Positions 1 to 8,586 are shown, counted from the stretch's first letter. The stretch: 10,847 nucleotides of DNA from Temnopleurus reevesii (GCA_036244855.1 BQKZ01000970.1:78422-89268), one strand, 5' to 3'. Made by a program: numbers and translations. The notes: a model not told the origin generated them from the letters alone.

Positions 1-863
1 AAAAATATGCTATGATCTTGAAATGTGTATAGAAACTATATGTCATGGTATATATCCCCAAAATTCACATTTCTTTAATCTTTACCAAAACTATACATGG
101 GCTTTAAGTAAATCATGCATAGATGTACTCTTCTGCCATCTATTAAATACAATTTATTATGTATTTCTATGTCTTCAACCAAGTTTGATTTTGCATTTCT
201 TTTTCATGAACCAGCTTGTATATATTAAAAAAAAACATATTCTTTTAGTATTGAAATCCGTTAACTTACTTTGCACTTTTATGACTATAAGACTTTATGT
301 TCAGATATGATATCATTAAAATTGAATTAAATTGTCAATGAAAAAAAATCACAAAATCTCTTGGAAACTATAATTGAGATCACATGGCTTTGGTGCAATG
401 TGACTTGTGATTATTGGAATCTGTAATAGCTTCATTAAACTTGATGTAGTTGGATAGCGTTCTACTTCACATCATTCAATTGTAAACTACATCACAACTT
501 GCGGAAATGCGGAAATTCCTGAAACTGAACATTTAAATGATATGATTGGATTTTTCCTATATTTAGTCAATCACCTTGGGGTGGGGTGTGGTTCAAATAT
601 AACAATGCGTTACCAATCTTTTCTAACTGAAAACATATGCTCTTGTAAAATAAAGAGAATTCCCCTTGAAGTGATGATGATAAAATCATCCTACAATCAA
701 AAGCGTTTGAAATGATAAAGAATCACAATTCACCTCTAAATTCATAACGAATGAAAGGTCTGTATACCTTTACAGTAAAGATAAGAATCTAAATCCTGTA
801 TTAATGTATGTATCATTCTGTAGTTGTTGCACATAAAAAAGATTATGATCTCTAATAGCTTCG
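1..863. other. Intronic sequence, no feature recognised
   Basis: AT-rich sequence, presumably part of the intron downstream of the 138-nt exon. Open frames are short and of low-complexity composition. The only structure seen is a 10-bp inverted pair (tgatgtagtt at 442-451 and aactacatca at 485-494) and a two-unit gcggaaat repeat near 501-516. No exchanger exon with flanking splice sites was recognised on the minus strand. Confidence 0.5.
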
Positions 864-993
864 GGGGCCTGTAACATTAAAGAGATCTGATAAATTGAAA
901 ATTAATCATAGTTCTATGGTACACATTTTGCCATAGACTTACAAAACTGATATTCATCACAAGTTCAATTGTATGTTTTATGTTACAGGCCCC
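864..993. mobile_element. MITE-like element with 13-bp terminal inverted repeats
   Basis: The ends ggggcctgtaaca (864-876) and tgttacaggcccc (981-993) are perfect inverted repeats enclosing a 130-bp segment. A central 7-bp inverted pair, tctatgg (913-919) and ccataga (931-937), gives a second hairpin. There is no coding capacity. Size, terminal repeats and internal symmetry fit a non-autonomous DNA transposon. No clear target-site duplication could be defined, so the superfamily is left open. Confidence 0.65.
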
Positions 994-1536
994 AGTTCAT
1001 GAAGTGAAGATTTTCGTGAAACATCTGAAACGAGCGTAAAACTCTCATCGTAAATCAAGCATAAGGGATCAAAGCTTCTCAAATATTGCCCTGCTTGAAG
1101 AGGAGAATGGGTGAAATGCTTGCCTTTATGACTGTCCTCATTAAGCCAGGGAATTTGAGAGAAGTAGGCACTTAACATTTGTTGCCCAGGATATAGGTCG
1201 CTCAGGGAGAGTTGATGGCTTATGTTGCACGTATACAATAATACCTAAATGTCTAGGAGGAGGTCTATACATGAAGCTCTACTTAACAAGTGTGTATGTG
1301 TCTTCATAAATCCTTGCATCTAAATATTGAAACATCTTCCATAAATCTGTGAAGAACTCAATCATACAAAAACCTGTAAAAAAGCTTGAAATTGTTCAAT
1401 ATTTTTGTTATAAGTATTACCAATTTTTTAAATATTTTTGTCACAACAAATATACTGGTAGAAATATGATAAATACCTGACTTTGCTAAAATTACAATTT
1501 TTCAGAACATCCAATGATACATCAGACAACCTAATT
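994..1536. other. Intronic sequence, no gene recognised
   Basis: A minus-strand frame stays open for 86 codons at 978-1238, partly inside the neighbouring MITE-like element. Its translation matches no family I recognise and shows no exchanger-like membrane segment. The part from about 994 to 1250 is less AT-rich than its surroundings and may be a piece of a further repeat. The remainder is AT-rich with nothing recognisable. Confidence 0.4.
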
Positions 1537-1740
1537 TCATTCAGCAAGAAATTCATCCACACTGTGCTGCACTCAACCTAGGTGAGGTGAATGGGTAACT
1601 GGCAGGAATCTTTATTCCTTGAAATGCCAAGTGCGCTGGTGGCTGCCGGGCTAAAGCCAGGATAATATTAAAATGCAAAGCGCCTTGAGCACTAAGCAAT
1701 GAGAGTGGATATGTGCGCTATATAAATTGCATAATATCAT
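1537..1740 (+). mobile_element. 5'-truncated SINE
   Basis: The segment contains blocks typical of a tRNA-derived SINE body common in echinoderms and other marine animals: cagcaagaaattcatccac, gtgctgcactcaacc, ggtgaggtgaatgggtaact, ggcaggaatctttattcctt, then gctgccgggctaaagccagg, and a tail with gcgccttgagcac and gtgcgctatataaattgcat. The tRNA-like head with the pol III A and B boxes is not visible, so the copy appears truncated at its 5' end. Family identification is from recall; the exact family name is not claimed. Confidence 0.72.
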
Positions 1741-2379
1741 CAATTGAGAAAGCTTAAATAGGACAATTTTCCAGCAAACTTGAATTATTGCATTACATGT
1801 GAAATACAGTTCTATTCTTGTTTTGGGAAACCATTATCAAATTGGGAATCAATTACCAAGTGTCGAGTGGTTGCAAGAAACTGCTTTGGACCTGCTTGTA
1901 CAGCATGTTTAGCTTTTTTTGAGTCCATGGAACAGTGCTATGTCTGTATGCCATTCAATCAAATCAAGCACAAAATTACAGTTATAACTCCATTACTGGA
2001 AAAGTTGGGACCAGCACTAATCCAGATAAGGGATATGTCCCAAAATGAGGGATTCTTTGTCTCATACACATATAATTGTCCTGAAAATGTTCACATAAAT
2101 CTGAATGTATCAATAATGTTGGGAATGACGTAAAGTTCGCCAATTTTTTTCTCTTTATTTTGATATTCCTTTATCATTGTTTTTCCAGTAATAATTTGGG
2201 GCAAATTATCAGCAAAAGTGCACCTGGAAAATAGAGTGATTCAGATAAAGGGCTTGGTATAAAGGAGATCCAACTGTACCAGAAAATATTAATGATTAGA
2301 ATGATTCAAAACTCAAATAGAAGGTAAAATATACAAAATAAAACTATGATTTTCTCTTAAAAATGATAATGTCACTTAC
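1741..2379. other. Intron immediately downstream of the 138-nt exchanger exon
   Basis: This follows the strong donor GTAAGTG in transcript sense. A plus-strand frame at 1780-2133 is open for 117 codons and is Cys-rich, but it has no recognisable domain, no supporting splice signals and ordinary intron-like composition. It is not called a gene. Nothing else stands out. Confidence 0.45.
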
Positions 2380-2517
2380 CATTCTTCTAACATCAGGGAG
2401 TGTGAAGTAGAGAAGGTAGACCAGTGGCGCTAGAAGGATGTAAGTCACACGTTTCCTCCAACCCTGAGGCCAGCTGATATCAAGAGGTTCTTCCACTTCC
2501 ATGTCTGCAAGGCCAGG
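2380..2517 (-). CDS. SLC24A: Internal exon of a K+-dependent Na+/Ca2+ exchanger (end of loop plus first helix of second half)
   Basis: A 138-nt, 46-codon exon, phase 0 at both ends, with acceptor ttgtttgttttcag|CCT and a strong donor ATG|GTAAGTG. The peptide starts PGLADMEVEEPLDISWP, continues with a basic stretch (WRKR), then a hydrophobic helix (TYILLAPLVYLLYFTL), and ends PDVRRM. The pattern EEPL-x3-WP, basic cluster, hydrophobic helix, T(L/I)PDVRR is the characteristic junction between the big cytosolic loop and the second membrane half in SLC24A exchangers, closest to NCKX1/NCKX2 and insect Nckx30C. NCKX3/4-type proteins read differently here. These proteins exchange 4 Na+ for 1 Ca2+ plus 1 K+ across the plasma membrane. 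The ion-binding alpha-2 repeat should be in the next exons, outside the window. A flagellar sperm NCKX is known from sea urchin; whether this is that gene or a paralogue cannot be decided here. Decayed tandem copies of this exon lie directly upstream in the intron. Confidence 0.87.
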
Positions 2518-2565
2518 CTGAAAACAAACAAAAACAACAATGATAACAATAGCAATATAAGGAGG

Positions 2566-2674
2566 AGAGAAGGTAGACTAGCGGTGCTAGAAGGATGTAA
2601 GTCACACGTTTCCTACAACCCTAAGGCCAGCTGATATCAAGGGGTTCTTCCACTTCCATGTCTGCAAGGCCAGG
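2566..2674 (-). pseudogene. Pseudo-exon copy 2 of the exchanger exon
   Basis: This aligns without gaps to 2409-2517 of the live exon: 109 nt with 6 differences by eye (about 94% identity). The splice acceptor (cag before CCT) and the following bases of upstream intron are also duplicated. In the reading frame, Gln18 (CAG) has become TAG, a stop, and Trp20 (TGG) has become TGT (Cys). The other four differences are silent third-position changes. The similarity ends abruptly after the codons for VYLL, so the last ten codons and the splice donor are missing and the sequence runs into aacaat-rich intron. It can no longer act as an equivalent exon. A partial tandem duplication is the simplest explanation. 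Confidence 0.88.
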
Positions 2675-2707
2675 CTGAAAACAAAAACAATAGCAATAAG
2701 GAAATGG

Positions 2708-2784
2708 GAAGGTAGACCAGTGGCGCTAGAAGGGTGTAAGTAACAAGTTTCCTACAACCCTGAGGCAATGTCTGCAAGGCCAGG
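2708..2784 (-). pseudogene. Pseudo-exon copy 3 of the exchanger exon
   Basis: This is a further copy of the same exon segment, corresponding to 2412-2517. It keeps the acceptor-side start (cag then CCTGGCCTTGCAGACAT), then lacks 29 nt covering the EVEEPLDISW codons, which shifts the frame. It then resumes with the segment for PQG and the basic cluster and stops at the same 3' boundary as copy 2, again without a splice donor. It shares the TGG-to-TGT change with copy 2, so these two copies are probably closer to each other than to the live exon. Confidence 0.85.
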
Positions 2785-2859
2785 CTGAACAAAGAATGAA
2801 ATACAAGTAATTATAATCATGATTGTCCTATTGCTGATGAGCAATATTCATAACAATCA

Positions 2860-2946
2860 TAGGTAGACTATACATTAGACCAGCAGTGCAACAAGGATGT
2901 AAGTCACACATATCATTCATACATGCGGACAGCTGAAGTCAAGAGA
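2860..2946 (-). pseudogene. Pseudo-exon copy 4, strongly decayed
   Basis: The plus-strand blocks aggtagac, then cagcagtgc and aaggatgtaagtcacac, then cagctgaagtcaagag follow the order of the live exon (aggtagac, cagtggcgc, aaggatgtaagtcacac, cagctgatatcaagag). There is an insertion of roughly 12 nt near the left end, and the middle part is scrambled. The acceptor-side third of the exon is not recognisable. The order and orientation of the shared blocks make chance similarity unlikely. Confidence 0.68.
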
Positions 2947-2959
2947 AAAAACAGTTAAT

Positions 2960-3046
2960 GTAAATGGAATAATGATGCTACTATTATAACAACTAGTACA
3001 ACTACTACTTCTCTGACTACTGCTACCACTACCACTTTTACTACAG
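2960..3046. repeat. Imperfect ACT/CTA trinucleotide-rich tract
   Basis: Plus-strand sequence between the fourth and possible fifth exon copies is dominated by cta, act and acc triplets (for example actactgctaccactaccac). It is an imperfect microsatellite-like tract. The accidental open frame on the minus strand across it is Ser-rich low complexity and is not taken as coding. Confidence 0.6.
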
Positions 3047-3066
3047 TAGAGTATACAGAAAACACA

Positions 3067-3120
3067 CAGTGCTATAAGAATATAAGTCACAAGGCATACA
3101 AGAAGCTTTAACGTCAAAAG
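3067..3120 (-). pseudogene. Possible fifth, barely recognisable exon copy
   Basis: The plus-strand string cagtgctataagaatataag, followed by tcacaaggcat, resembles the live-exon segment cagtggcgctagaaggatgt followed by aagtcacacgtt. A weaker match to the agctgatatcaagag block follows near 3104-3120. It lies in series with copies 2 to 4 and in the same orientation. The match is short and could be chance. Confidence 0.35.
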
Positions 3121-3157
3121 AAGAAAAAAATGCATCAAGTCACAAAGGATTTTTCAG

Positions 3158-3175
3158 TAATATTATTATTATTAT
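3158..3175. repeat. Short (ATT)n microsatellite
   Basis: Five to six consecutive att/tat units follow cagta. This is simple sequence only. Confidence 0.7.
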
Positions 3176-3386
3176 CATTTAAAAAGAGTCAAGTCGATTT
3201 TTATTCATCAAAATGACACTGGAATATTTTTGCCAAATCAGATCACATGTTAATTGTATTTTTGTGCTGTGGGTATTACAATTTTAATATCCATAGTATT
3301 TACAGATTGATTTCTGGATCACTTCTCCTTGGTCAATATTCATAGTAGATGTTCATATTTATCAATGACATCCAAGATCAATTGTG

Positions 3387-3418
3387 ACACCAGGGTGTTA
3401 AATTTTACACCCTGGTGT
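3387..3418. repeat. Perfect 12-bp inverted repeat (hairpin)
   Basis: The arms acaccagggtgt (3387-3398) and acaccctggtgt (3407-3418) are exact reverse complements around an 8-nt loop, taaatttt. It sits inside the first copy of a diverged repeat pair. It has no U-tract and is not placed as a bacterial terminator; it is more likely part of a mobile element. Confidence 0.75.
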
Positions 3419-3640
3419 ACACTGAGTAATTGCAGAAGAAGTACATTCTCAAGACATATCTATCTAGGTATGGTGTGAAATCTAGCACCTTATCTTATAA
3501 TACTGTGTATGCATGGTAGTAGATGTGAATACTGCACTATGATGATACACTTTGAAGCCAAGGTATAAATTCTTGCACCCTTGTTTACATTTTTGTCTAA
3601 AAGAAGTACGTATTCACTCGACATCTTTAGTGAATATGAA
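3391..3640. repeat. Diverged direct repeat pair, about 168-bp spacing
   Basis: The segment from cagggtgttaaattttacac at 3391 onward resembles the one from caaggtataaattcttgcac at 3559 onward. Both continue with accct, a gt-rich step, tac, then agaagtac-t-ttc and gacat-tct at similar spacing. The agtagatgt block that lies upstream of each copy (near 3345 and 3518) supports a repeated unit of about 170 bp. A further tagatgtgaa-attgcact block near 4096-4115 may be a third trace. Confidence 0.5.
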
Positions 3641-3900
3641 TATTGTCCAGATTGTGGTCCAGGGAGACACGCCCACACAGTTGGGTGTTCCTGCCAAGGT
3701 ATATAAATGTATATGGCCTCGCCTAGCGCTCTTGTACATCGCCCAGAAATGATGCTCTCTATACTTCATACCCTTTTGATATATATTTTTATGATGTATG
3801 ACTGTCATTTGCTTGTACAATTACACGGGGCAAGGATAATAAAGTTGTTATATAATACTGGCATGACCCTGTCTCCCTTAGGTTTCTTAAAATAAAGTCT
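3641..3900. repeat. Possible end of a degraded transposable element
   Basis: This stretch is locally less AT-rich (3655-3750) and ends with ggataataaagttgttat near 3833-3850, which resembles the 3' tail of many short retroposons. Several overlapping short open frames on both strands here are inconsistent with one another and match no known protein. Assignment to a mobile element is an inference from style only. Confidence 0.3.
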
Positions 3901-5553
3901 TCTTTTGATTTAACTCTATATGTGTTATATTATGTCTTGAGGGTGGGGATTACATTGAAAAAGGTCACCAACTTATGGATTGCAAACAATAGAAAGCACG
4001 TTCTCGTTTGCTATTGTGTAGACTTCCTGTGAATTCTCATATGGTACCAGTGCATTCAAAACAGAATCTACGTTTCTATTCCGTGGAAATCTTTGGTAGA
4101 TGTGAACATTGCACTGTTAGTTTTAATATAAGATGAAAAAAGTATTCAAATTAGAGTTGATTTTAATAGGCCAATATTCTAAAGAGTATCTAAAGAAATC
4201 TTGCATTTGTATCAGAATCACTGTAAGAAAGTAAACGTTAAGATCAACCAAGGCCCTATCATTCAAAGTAATGGAAGTTTATGGTAGATTGCTCAGTGGC
4301 AACCTCATTGGAGAGTGTGTGGGGTATTTGATTCAAAAGGTCACTGTGTATGTTCAGTATAATCACATGTTCAATCACTAGAGGTCTCTGACACAACGGG
4401 GGAAAAAGGCAAAAGAAAATTATATCTCAACTCCTCAAAAAAAGTCTAAGTTTATGGACACATACATGTAGCAAAAATATGGGAAATCTATTTCCATATT
4501 GAGTCATATCACTGAAAAGAGTGTTTTCTTATCTAAAGAATGACATCTCATTTGTTTCCAGAGGTTATTTCACAGCTGAGTAATTCACTTTGAAGTATAA
4601 ATAAGTATGAATGCAAAAGCTGCAAATCAGGAATTGTTCTACATAAATTGTAGTCACATTGTTAAACTATGGATATAAATGGATACATGCCGATGAATTG
4701 ATAGATCGATGAATAAAATAACAAATAATCAATGCTAATCAACTTGTAAAGATGTTTATTACAATGACTGGTAACAATCTAAAAATTTCCCCTGAAAAAA
4801 GCTCATTTATTAATTATTTCACTCTTTAATTAAAAATTTCTCCCTACTCTTGCATCAATTTTATCAATTAAAAACCTCATTTTAATGGTGACAATACAGT
4901 AAATCAATTAAAATGTTTGCAGATTTTACTCTCATACCTTTGTTAATTTCATATTGCTTAGCCGGGAAATAAATGAGATGTCATTCTTTAGGTAATAAAT
5001 CACTCTTTTTCAGTGATATCATTCGATATGGAAATAAATTACGTATATTTTTGCTATGTGTTCGTAAACTTAGATTTCCAAACTTTTTTGAGAGGTTTAT
5101 ATTTTATAGCCAATTCAGACTTATTGTAATTTTTCACATTTTGAAACGATCTTTGCACATATCTACTAAAATTTTGATGATTTATGATGTCATAAATTAG
5201 TATGCCGCATTTGTGATAATTGTTTTTATAATTTTTCTCACAAAACATTTTTCTCTGTGCACTCGTATTCATTATGTTACTCTTTGTCATGATAAAAATT
5301 CAAATAAAAGCCAACTTACTGAAGACAAGTTCATCAAATCTACCTTAAACAATGTACTGAATAGGTAAATCATTCCTATCACAAATAAACCTAACAAGTG
5401 TTGCTCCCAAGAACAATGTTTATATGAGAGGTGTTTGGATTGAAATTCTCACTTTGGTTCCACTCTGTCAAAGCCATGAGTGATTTGTTCCGTTTCCTTC
5501 CCCGTATGGTGAGATGACGATCAATATAATGTCTTGCATGGTGGGATAGGATG
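3901..5553. other. Intronic sequence, no gene recognised
   Basis: Mostly AT-rich intron. The part 4780-4930 contains several attaatta/caattaaaa-type motifs but no clear repeat unit. Open frames at 4973-5200 (plus) and 5054-5290 (minus) overlap, are rich in Phe, Ile, Lys and Asn as expected of translated AT-rich DNA, and lack any known domain. Confidence 0.45.
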
Positions 5554-5569
5554 GAATGAATGAATGAAT
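5554..5569. repeat. (GAAT)4 microsatellite
   Basis: Four perfect tandem gaat units in an otherwise ordinary intron stretch. Confidence 0.75.
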
Positions 5570-5867
5570 GGCCATTGTGTCATGTGCAAAGTGATGCAAC
5601 AATCCCAGTCAATACAATGATTGCATGTAGCCTCTTGTCTCTTTGCTATTAGTTTTGATTAAACCTTGGAGATAAATTCATTAATCACTTTATAAATTGA
5701 AATGATTCCATTAAATAAGCCGAGATACTGTACCCTTGCCCAAAATTGTTCATCATTACTAACTTAATTTATGTGATGGATAATGTTTCCTTTTCTTGAC
5801 TTGCATTCTTTAAATTTATCAACCGTCTTTTGCCCTACTTCAATAGAATTTTTCTCACTACTTGTTC

Positions 5868-6040
5868 TAGATTTTCTTTGCTCTCTGTCTCCTTCTTCCT
5901 TCCATTTACCATAATTTCCCATTTTTTTATATTGCTATCAGCCTCTTTCCCTGTCTTTCTTTTTTTCTCTTTCTCTTTTTTGCTTATTACATGTATATCC
6001 CCCTCTCTTACTTCCCCCTATTCACTTCCCACCCTCATCT
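5868..6040. repeat. Pyrimidine-rich tract on the plus strand
   Basis: About 170 nt dominated by C and T on the plus strand, with runs such as ctttctttttttctctttct and cccctctcttacttccccct. The open plus-strand frame over it (5830-6054) is Phe/Ser/Leu/Pro low complexity and is explained by the composition. In the exchanger transcript it would be a purine-rich intron segment. Confidence 0.65.
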
Positions 6041-8410
6041 TTAGTGGACATTGAGAGCGTGTAATACTATTGATATTATTGATTTAGAAATGAATCTATT
6101 TCAAGAAAATATTTATACAGGCCTAGAATATCTCAGAATGTCATGGCTGAACTAACATTTCCCGTACCTTCTTTTGTGATTTAAAAGAATGCTGAGCTAC
6201 GATCTCAATTTTTCTGACAAAAAAGTAACTTTCAATTAACAAGAAGCATTTTCTTGAAATATGGTCAGATTTTTCTCATCTTGAATTGCTCTGGTTTCCA
6301 TGTTATTCAACAGGTAGTTCAAATGCTATGCAGCCATACCTGATGAATACACGGCACCCCATCCATCATGAATCGCGTCGCTCATAATCAGCAATTATGC
6401 GAGACAATTCAGAGTGGGAAGCTATTAAAGATGGCCGGCCGTTGCGGGTGCAAATATGACCTTTTCAAGATATGCCAATGGATGGCAGGCATGACAGAGC
6501 AAATAAATCATTGCATAAGAGTGCTCCAGCGATAGATATACTTATCTGTCTGTGTAAACAACAGCTTCTTTTATTACCTCTTCAAATAAATCAAATGGGA
6601 GGGGAAATAAGCTACTTTGTAATAATCAGATGTCAACATTGGTGTCAACAAAATATTGCATTTGATATTCTTTAAAGCATTTTGGTATGTTACTTCTTAA
6701 TCAAATAATGGGGAAAATAATGATCCGGAGATGCCACCTTCTGAAATATACATGAAGATCACCAAAATATATATCTCTAAACATCTGTACCAAGCATGAT
6801 CATGATAATTTGCTCTTTTTTATAAGAAAATGTTTTGATCAGCTGTCTGTTGATTCATGTTTTAAATTTGAAAATGAAACATTTTGCCCAAAATCTGTAT
6901 CATTCCAAGACATCAATCATTTTTCAACTTTGTAATTGCTTTGTAGCAAAACCAACAACATGAAATGTTTATCTTAGTAGCTGCTTCATTTTGGAGAACT
7001 GCTGCCTGTTTAAGGTCTGTGTTGTTTATGTTCCAGTCTGGAGCAGTCACAGTAAAATATCTCACATCAAAACAGATCCCTTTCATCATGAATATTCCAT
7101 GGGTATGGCTGATTCTAGGCTTATAAATCACAGCCATTGTTTTACGCACTTGACTGAACTCTAAATAAAAAAAAAACTGATTAGGAATTTGAAAGGAAGA
7201 TACATTGATGAGGAAAAGCGAATTGGTAGACATGTCTATAAATCAGCTGGCTCTCACAATTTGTGGATGTGTCATGATAAATGGCTAGATTTTCTGCTTT
7301 GACTCCTGTGGCCATCATTAATTTTCTTCTACATTGAATTGATCTACATCATGTTGCACAAAATCAAGGATAAGCTTTGTATCTGGTTGGAATTCATTCC
7401 TAGAAATGTCTCAATCTTTGTTGCTGCCTCAGCAAAATATCATACTACAATATGGATGGTGATGTATTTTTTATATGAAAAATTTCCTACATTATATTCA
7501 GAAACTTTGTGGTATTTCAATTGTAGTGGAGAATGTGCTTACAGTCGTTGTACAGCAATCCACAATGGATCTATCATTCATTATGCTACTACACCCCTGT
7601 ACATAAAGACTGATAGATATAAGTTTTAGATATGGCTTTTGGATTCCATAAGATTGTGAAGTTTCTTTTGATTTTTGTATTTGCCAAAATGTCAAAATTT
7701 ATATTGAAGCCCAAAGTGTTACAATGAAAAGACCCAAAATGAACACAATTTTTTCTCATTCAGAAGTTAAACCTGCATGATCTGTTTAGAAAAGGCATGC
7801 GAAATGCTCCATACAGCTACCTGTCTTTCTCATCTCATAGGCAAGCTTCGTCTAGCGCCAAAATATATTGAATTTTAGAGAGTGTAATTCTATTTTCAAA
7901 TTAGATGGATGTTTGCCTTGTGAGGGCATGAATAAAGGTAATTTGTGACTCTACGGGTCTGGCAGTGAACAAAGGCTAGTCTACGATGACGACGTCTTTG
8001 GTAAAAGGTTAAGTCGTGTATCTTTTCCGCTTTCAGACCCGTCTCCTGTTCTCTCCTATATCTCTGTTTGACACATGAAAGCTGTGCTATGACGTGATGT
8101 GTTGCCAGGCTGTATGATGGTATGGAGGTCAGTGTGCAATGCATTTACTCATTGATGCACATCTTTCCTTTTATTAATGGATGAATTGTGCCTCTTTGGT
8201 GTGGGGTGGATTGCTGGATGTACATAGTGAAATGATACGGAGGTGATGAGCTTGATAAGATGAAAGTGGCATTTTAAAAAATGTTTAAAATCCTGGATTC
8301 ATTGTTTTGGAATTCCATATAATTTAACAATAATCCAACAGATTAAATAGGTTTACTTTTGACAAGTGTTATGATTTTGTCCCCATCCTTGAGATGGAAA
8401 AAGAAACTTC
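6041..8410. other. Intronic sequence with no confirmed gene
   Basis: Mostly AT-rich intron. A less AT-rich patch at about 6340-6460 includes the 8-bp palindrome ggccggcc (6433-6440). A minus-strand frame of 106 codons at 6913-7233 is preceded by a T-rich acceptor-like sequence but has no recognisable domain and would enter in phase 1, unlike the phase-0 junction of this intron. Another plus-strand frame at 7339-7629 overlaps minus-strand frames and is not credible. No repeat family was identified. Confidence 0.4.
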
Positions 8411-8586
8411 AAGGGTGTTTCTACAAAGTTGCAATCAATTGCAAGGTGCAGTTCATCAGCATGCGCCAGTCCAAACAATTGCTTCATATATGTCTTATCA
8501 AAAGCAGAGACAGTGCGCTGATGAAAATGTGCATTCAAATTTGCAACTGATTTGCAATTAATCGCAATTTATATGAACAACCCCTT
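8411..8586. mobile_element. Palindromic MITE-like element
   Basis: The left end aagggtgtttctacaaagtt and the next bases gcaatcaattgcaa are mirrored at the right end, whose reverse complement begins aaggggttgttcatataaat and continues tgcgattaattgcaa. Symmetry resumes further inside: ttcatcagcatgcgc near 8452-8466 against the reverse complement of gcgctgatgaa near 8516-8526. The 176-bp segment is therefore a long imperfect palindrome, typical of a non-autonomous DNA transposon. The short open frames on both strands here are by-products of the repeat. No confident target-site duplication was seen. Confidence 0.68.

Larger units (their letters stand above)
2409..2946. repeat. Tandem array of exon-plus-intron duplications
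   Basis: The repeat unit is about 140-157 bp. It consists of the first 109 nt of the exchanger exon plus some 30-50 nt of the intron before it, including the acceptor and an aacaat/agcaata-rich stretch. Exon starts fall at 2517, 2674 and 2784, giving spacings of 157 and 110; the second is shortened mainly by the 29-nt deletion in copy 3. Identity to the live exon falls with distance from it. Confidence 0.82.

Noticed and set aside
23..310. 95-codon plus-strand frame near the window start
   Set aside because: Phe/Leu/Ile/Tyr-rich translation typical of AT-rich non-coding DNA; no family match.
978..1238. 86-codon minus-strand open frame that might be the next exchanger exon
   Set aside because: The translation lacks the membrane segment and alpha-2 residues expected after PDVRR, and it runs into the MITE-like element.
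1780..2133. 117-codon plus-strand open frame, Cys-rich
   Set aside because: No recognisable domain, no exon signals, antisense to an exchanger intron and adjacent to a SINE; its length is within what this AT-rich DNA gives by chance.
2566..2674. Copy 2 considered as a functional alternative exon
   Set aside because: In-frame stop TAG at codon 18 and loss of the 3' end and splice donor.
2409..2946. Regular exon-like repeats considered as a CRISPR-type array
   Set aside because: The repeats are long, coding-derived, diverging and separated by duplicated intron, in animal DNA.
2917..3138. 73-codon minus-strand frame with a hydrophobic start and Ser-rich end
   Set aside because: Explained by decayed exon copies and an imperfect ACT-type tract; low complexity.
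3387..3418. Hairpin considered as a transcription terminator
   Set aside because: The window is eukaryotic, there is no following T-run, and the hairpin lies in an intron within a repeat.
5830..6054. Hydrophobic, Ser/Phe-rich plus-strand frame resembling a membrane protein
   Set aside because: Produced by translation of a pyrimidine tract.
7339..7629. 96-codon plus-strand open frame
   Set aside because: No domain recognised, overlapping frames on the other strand, no splice or promoter support.
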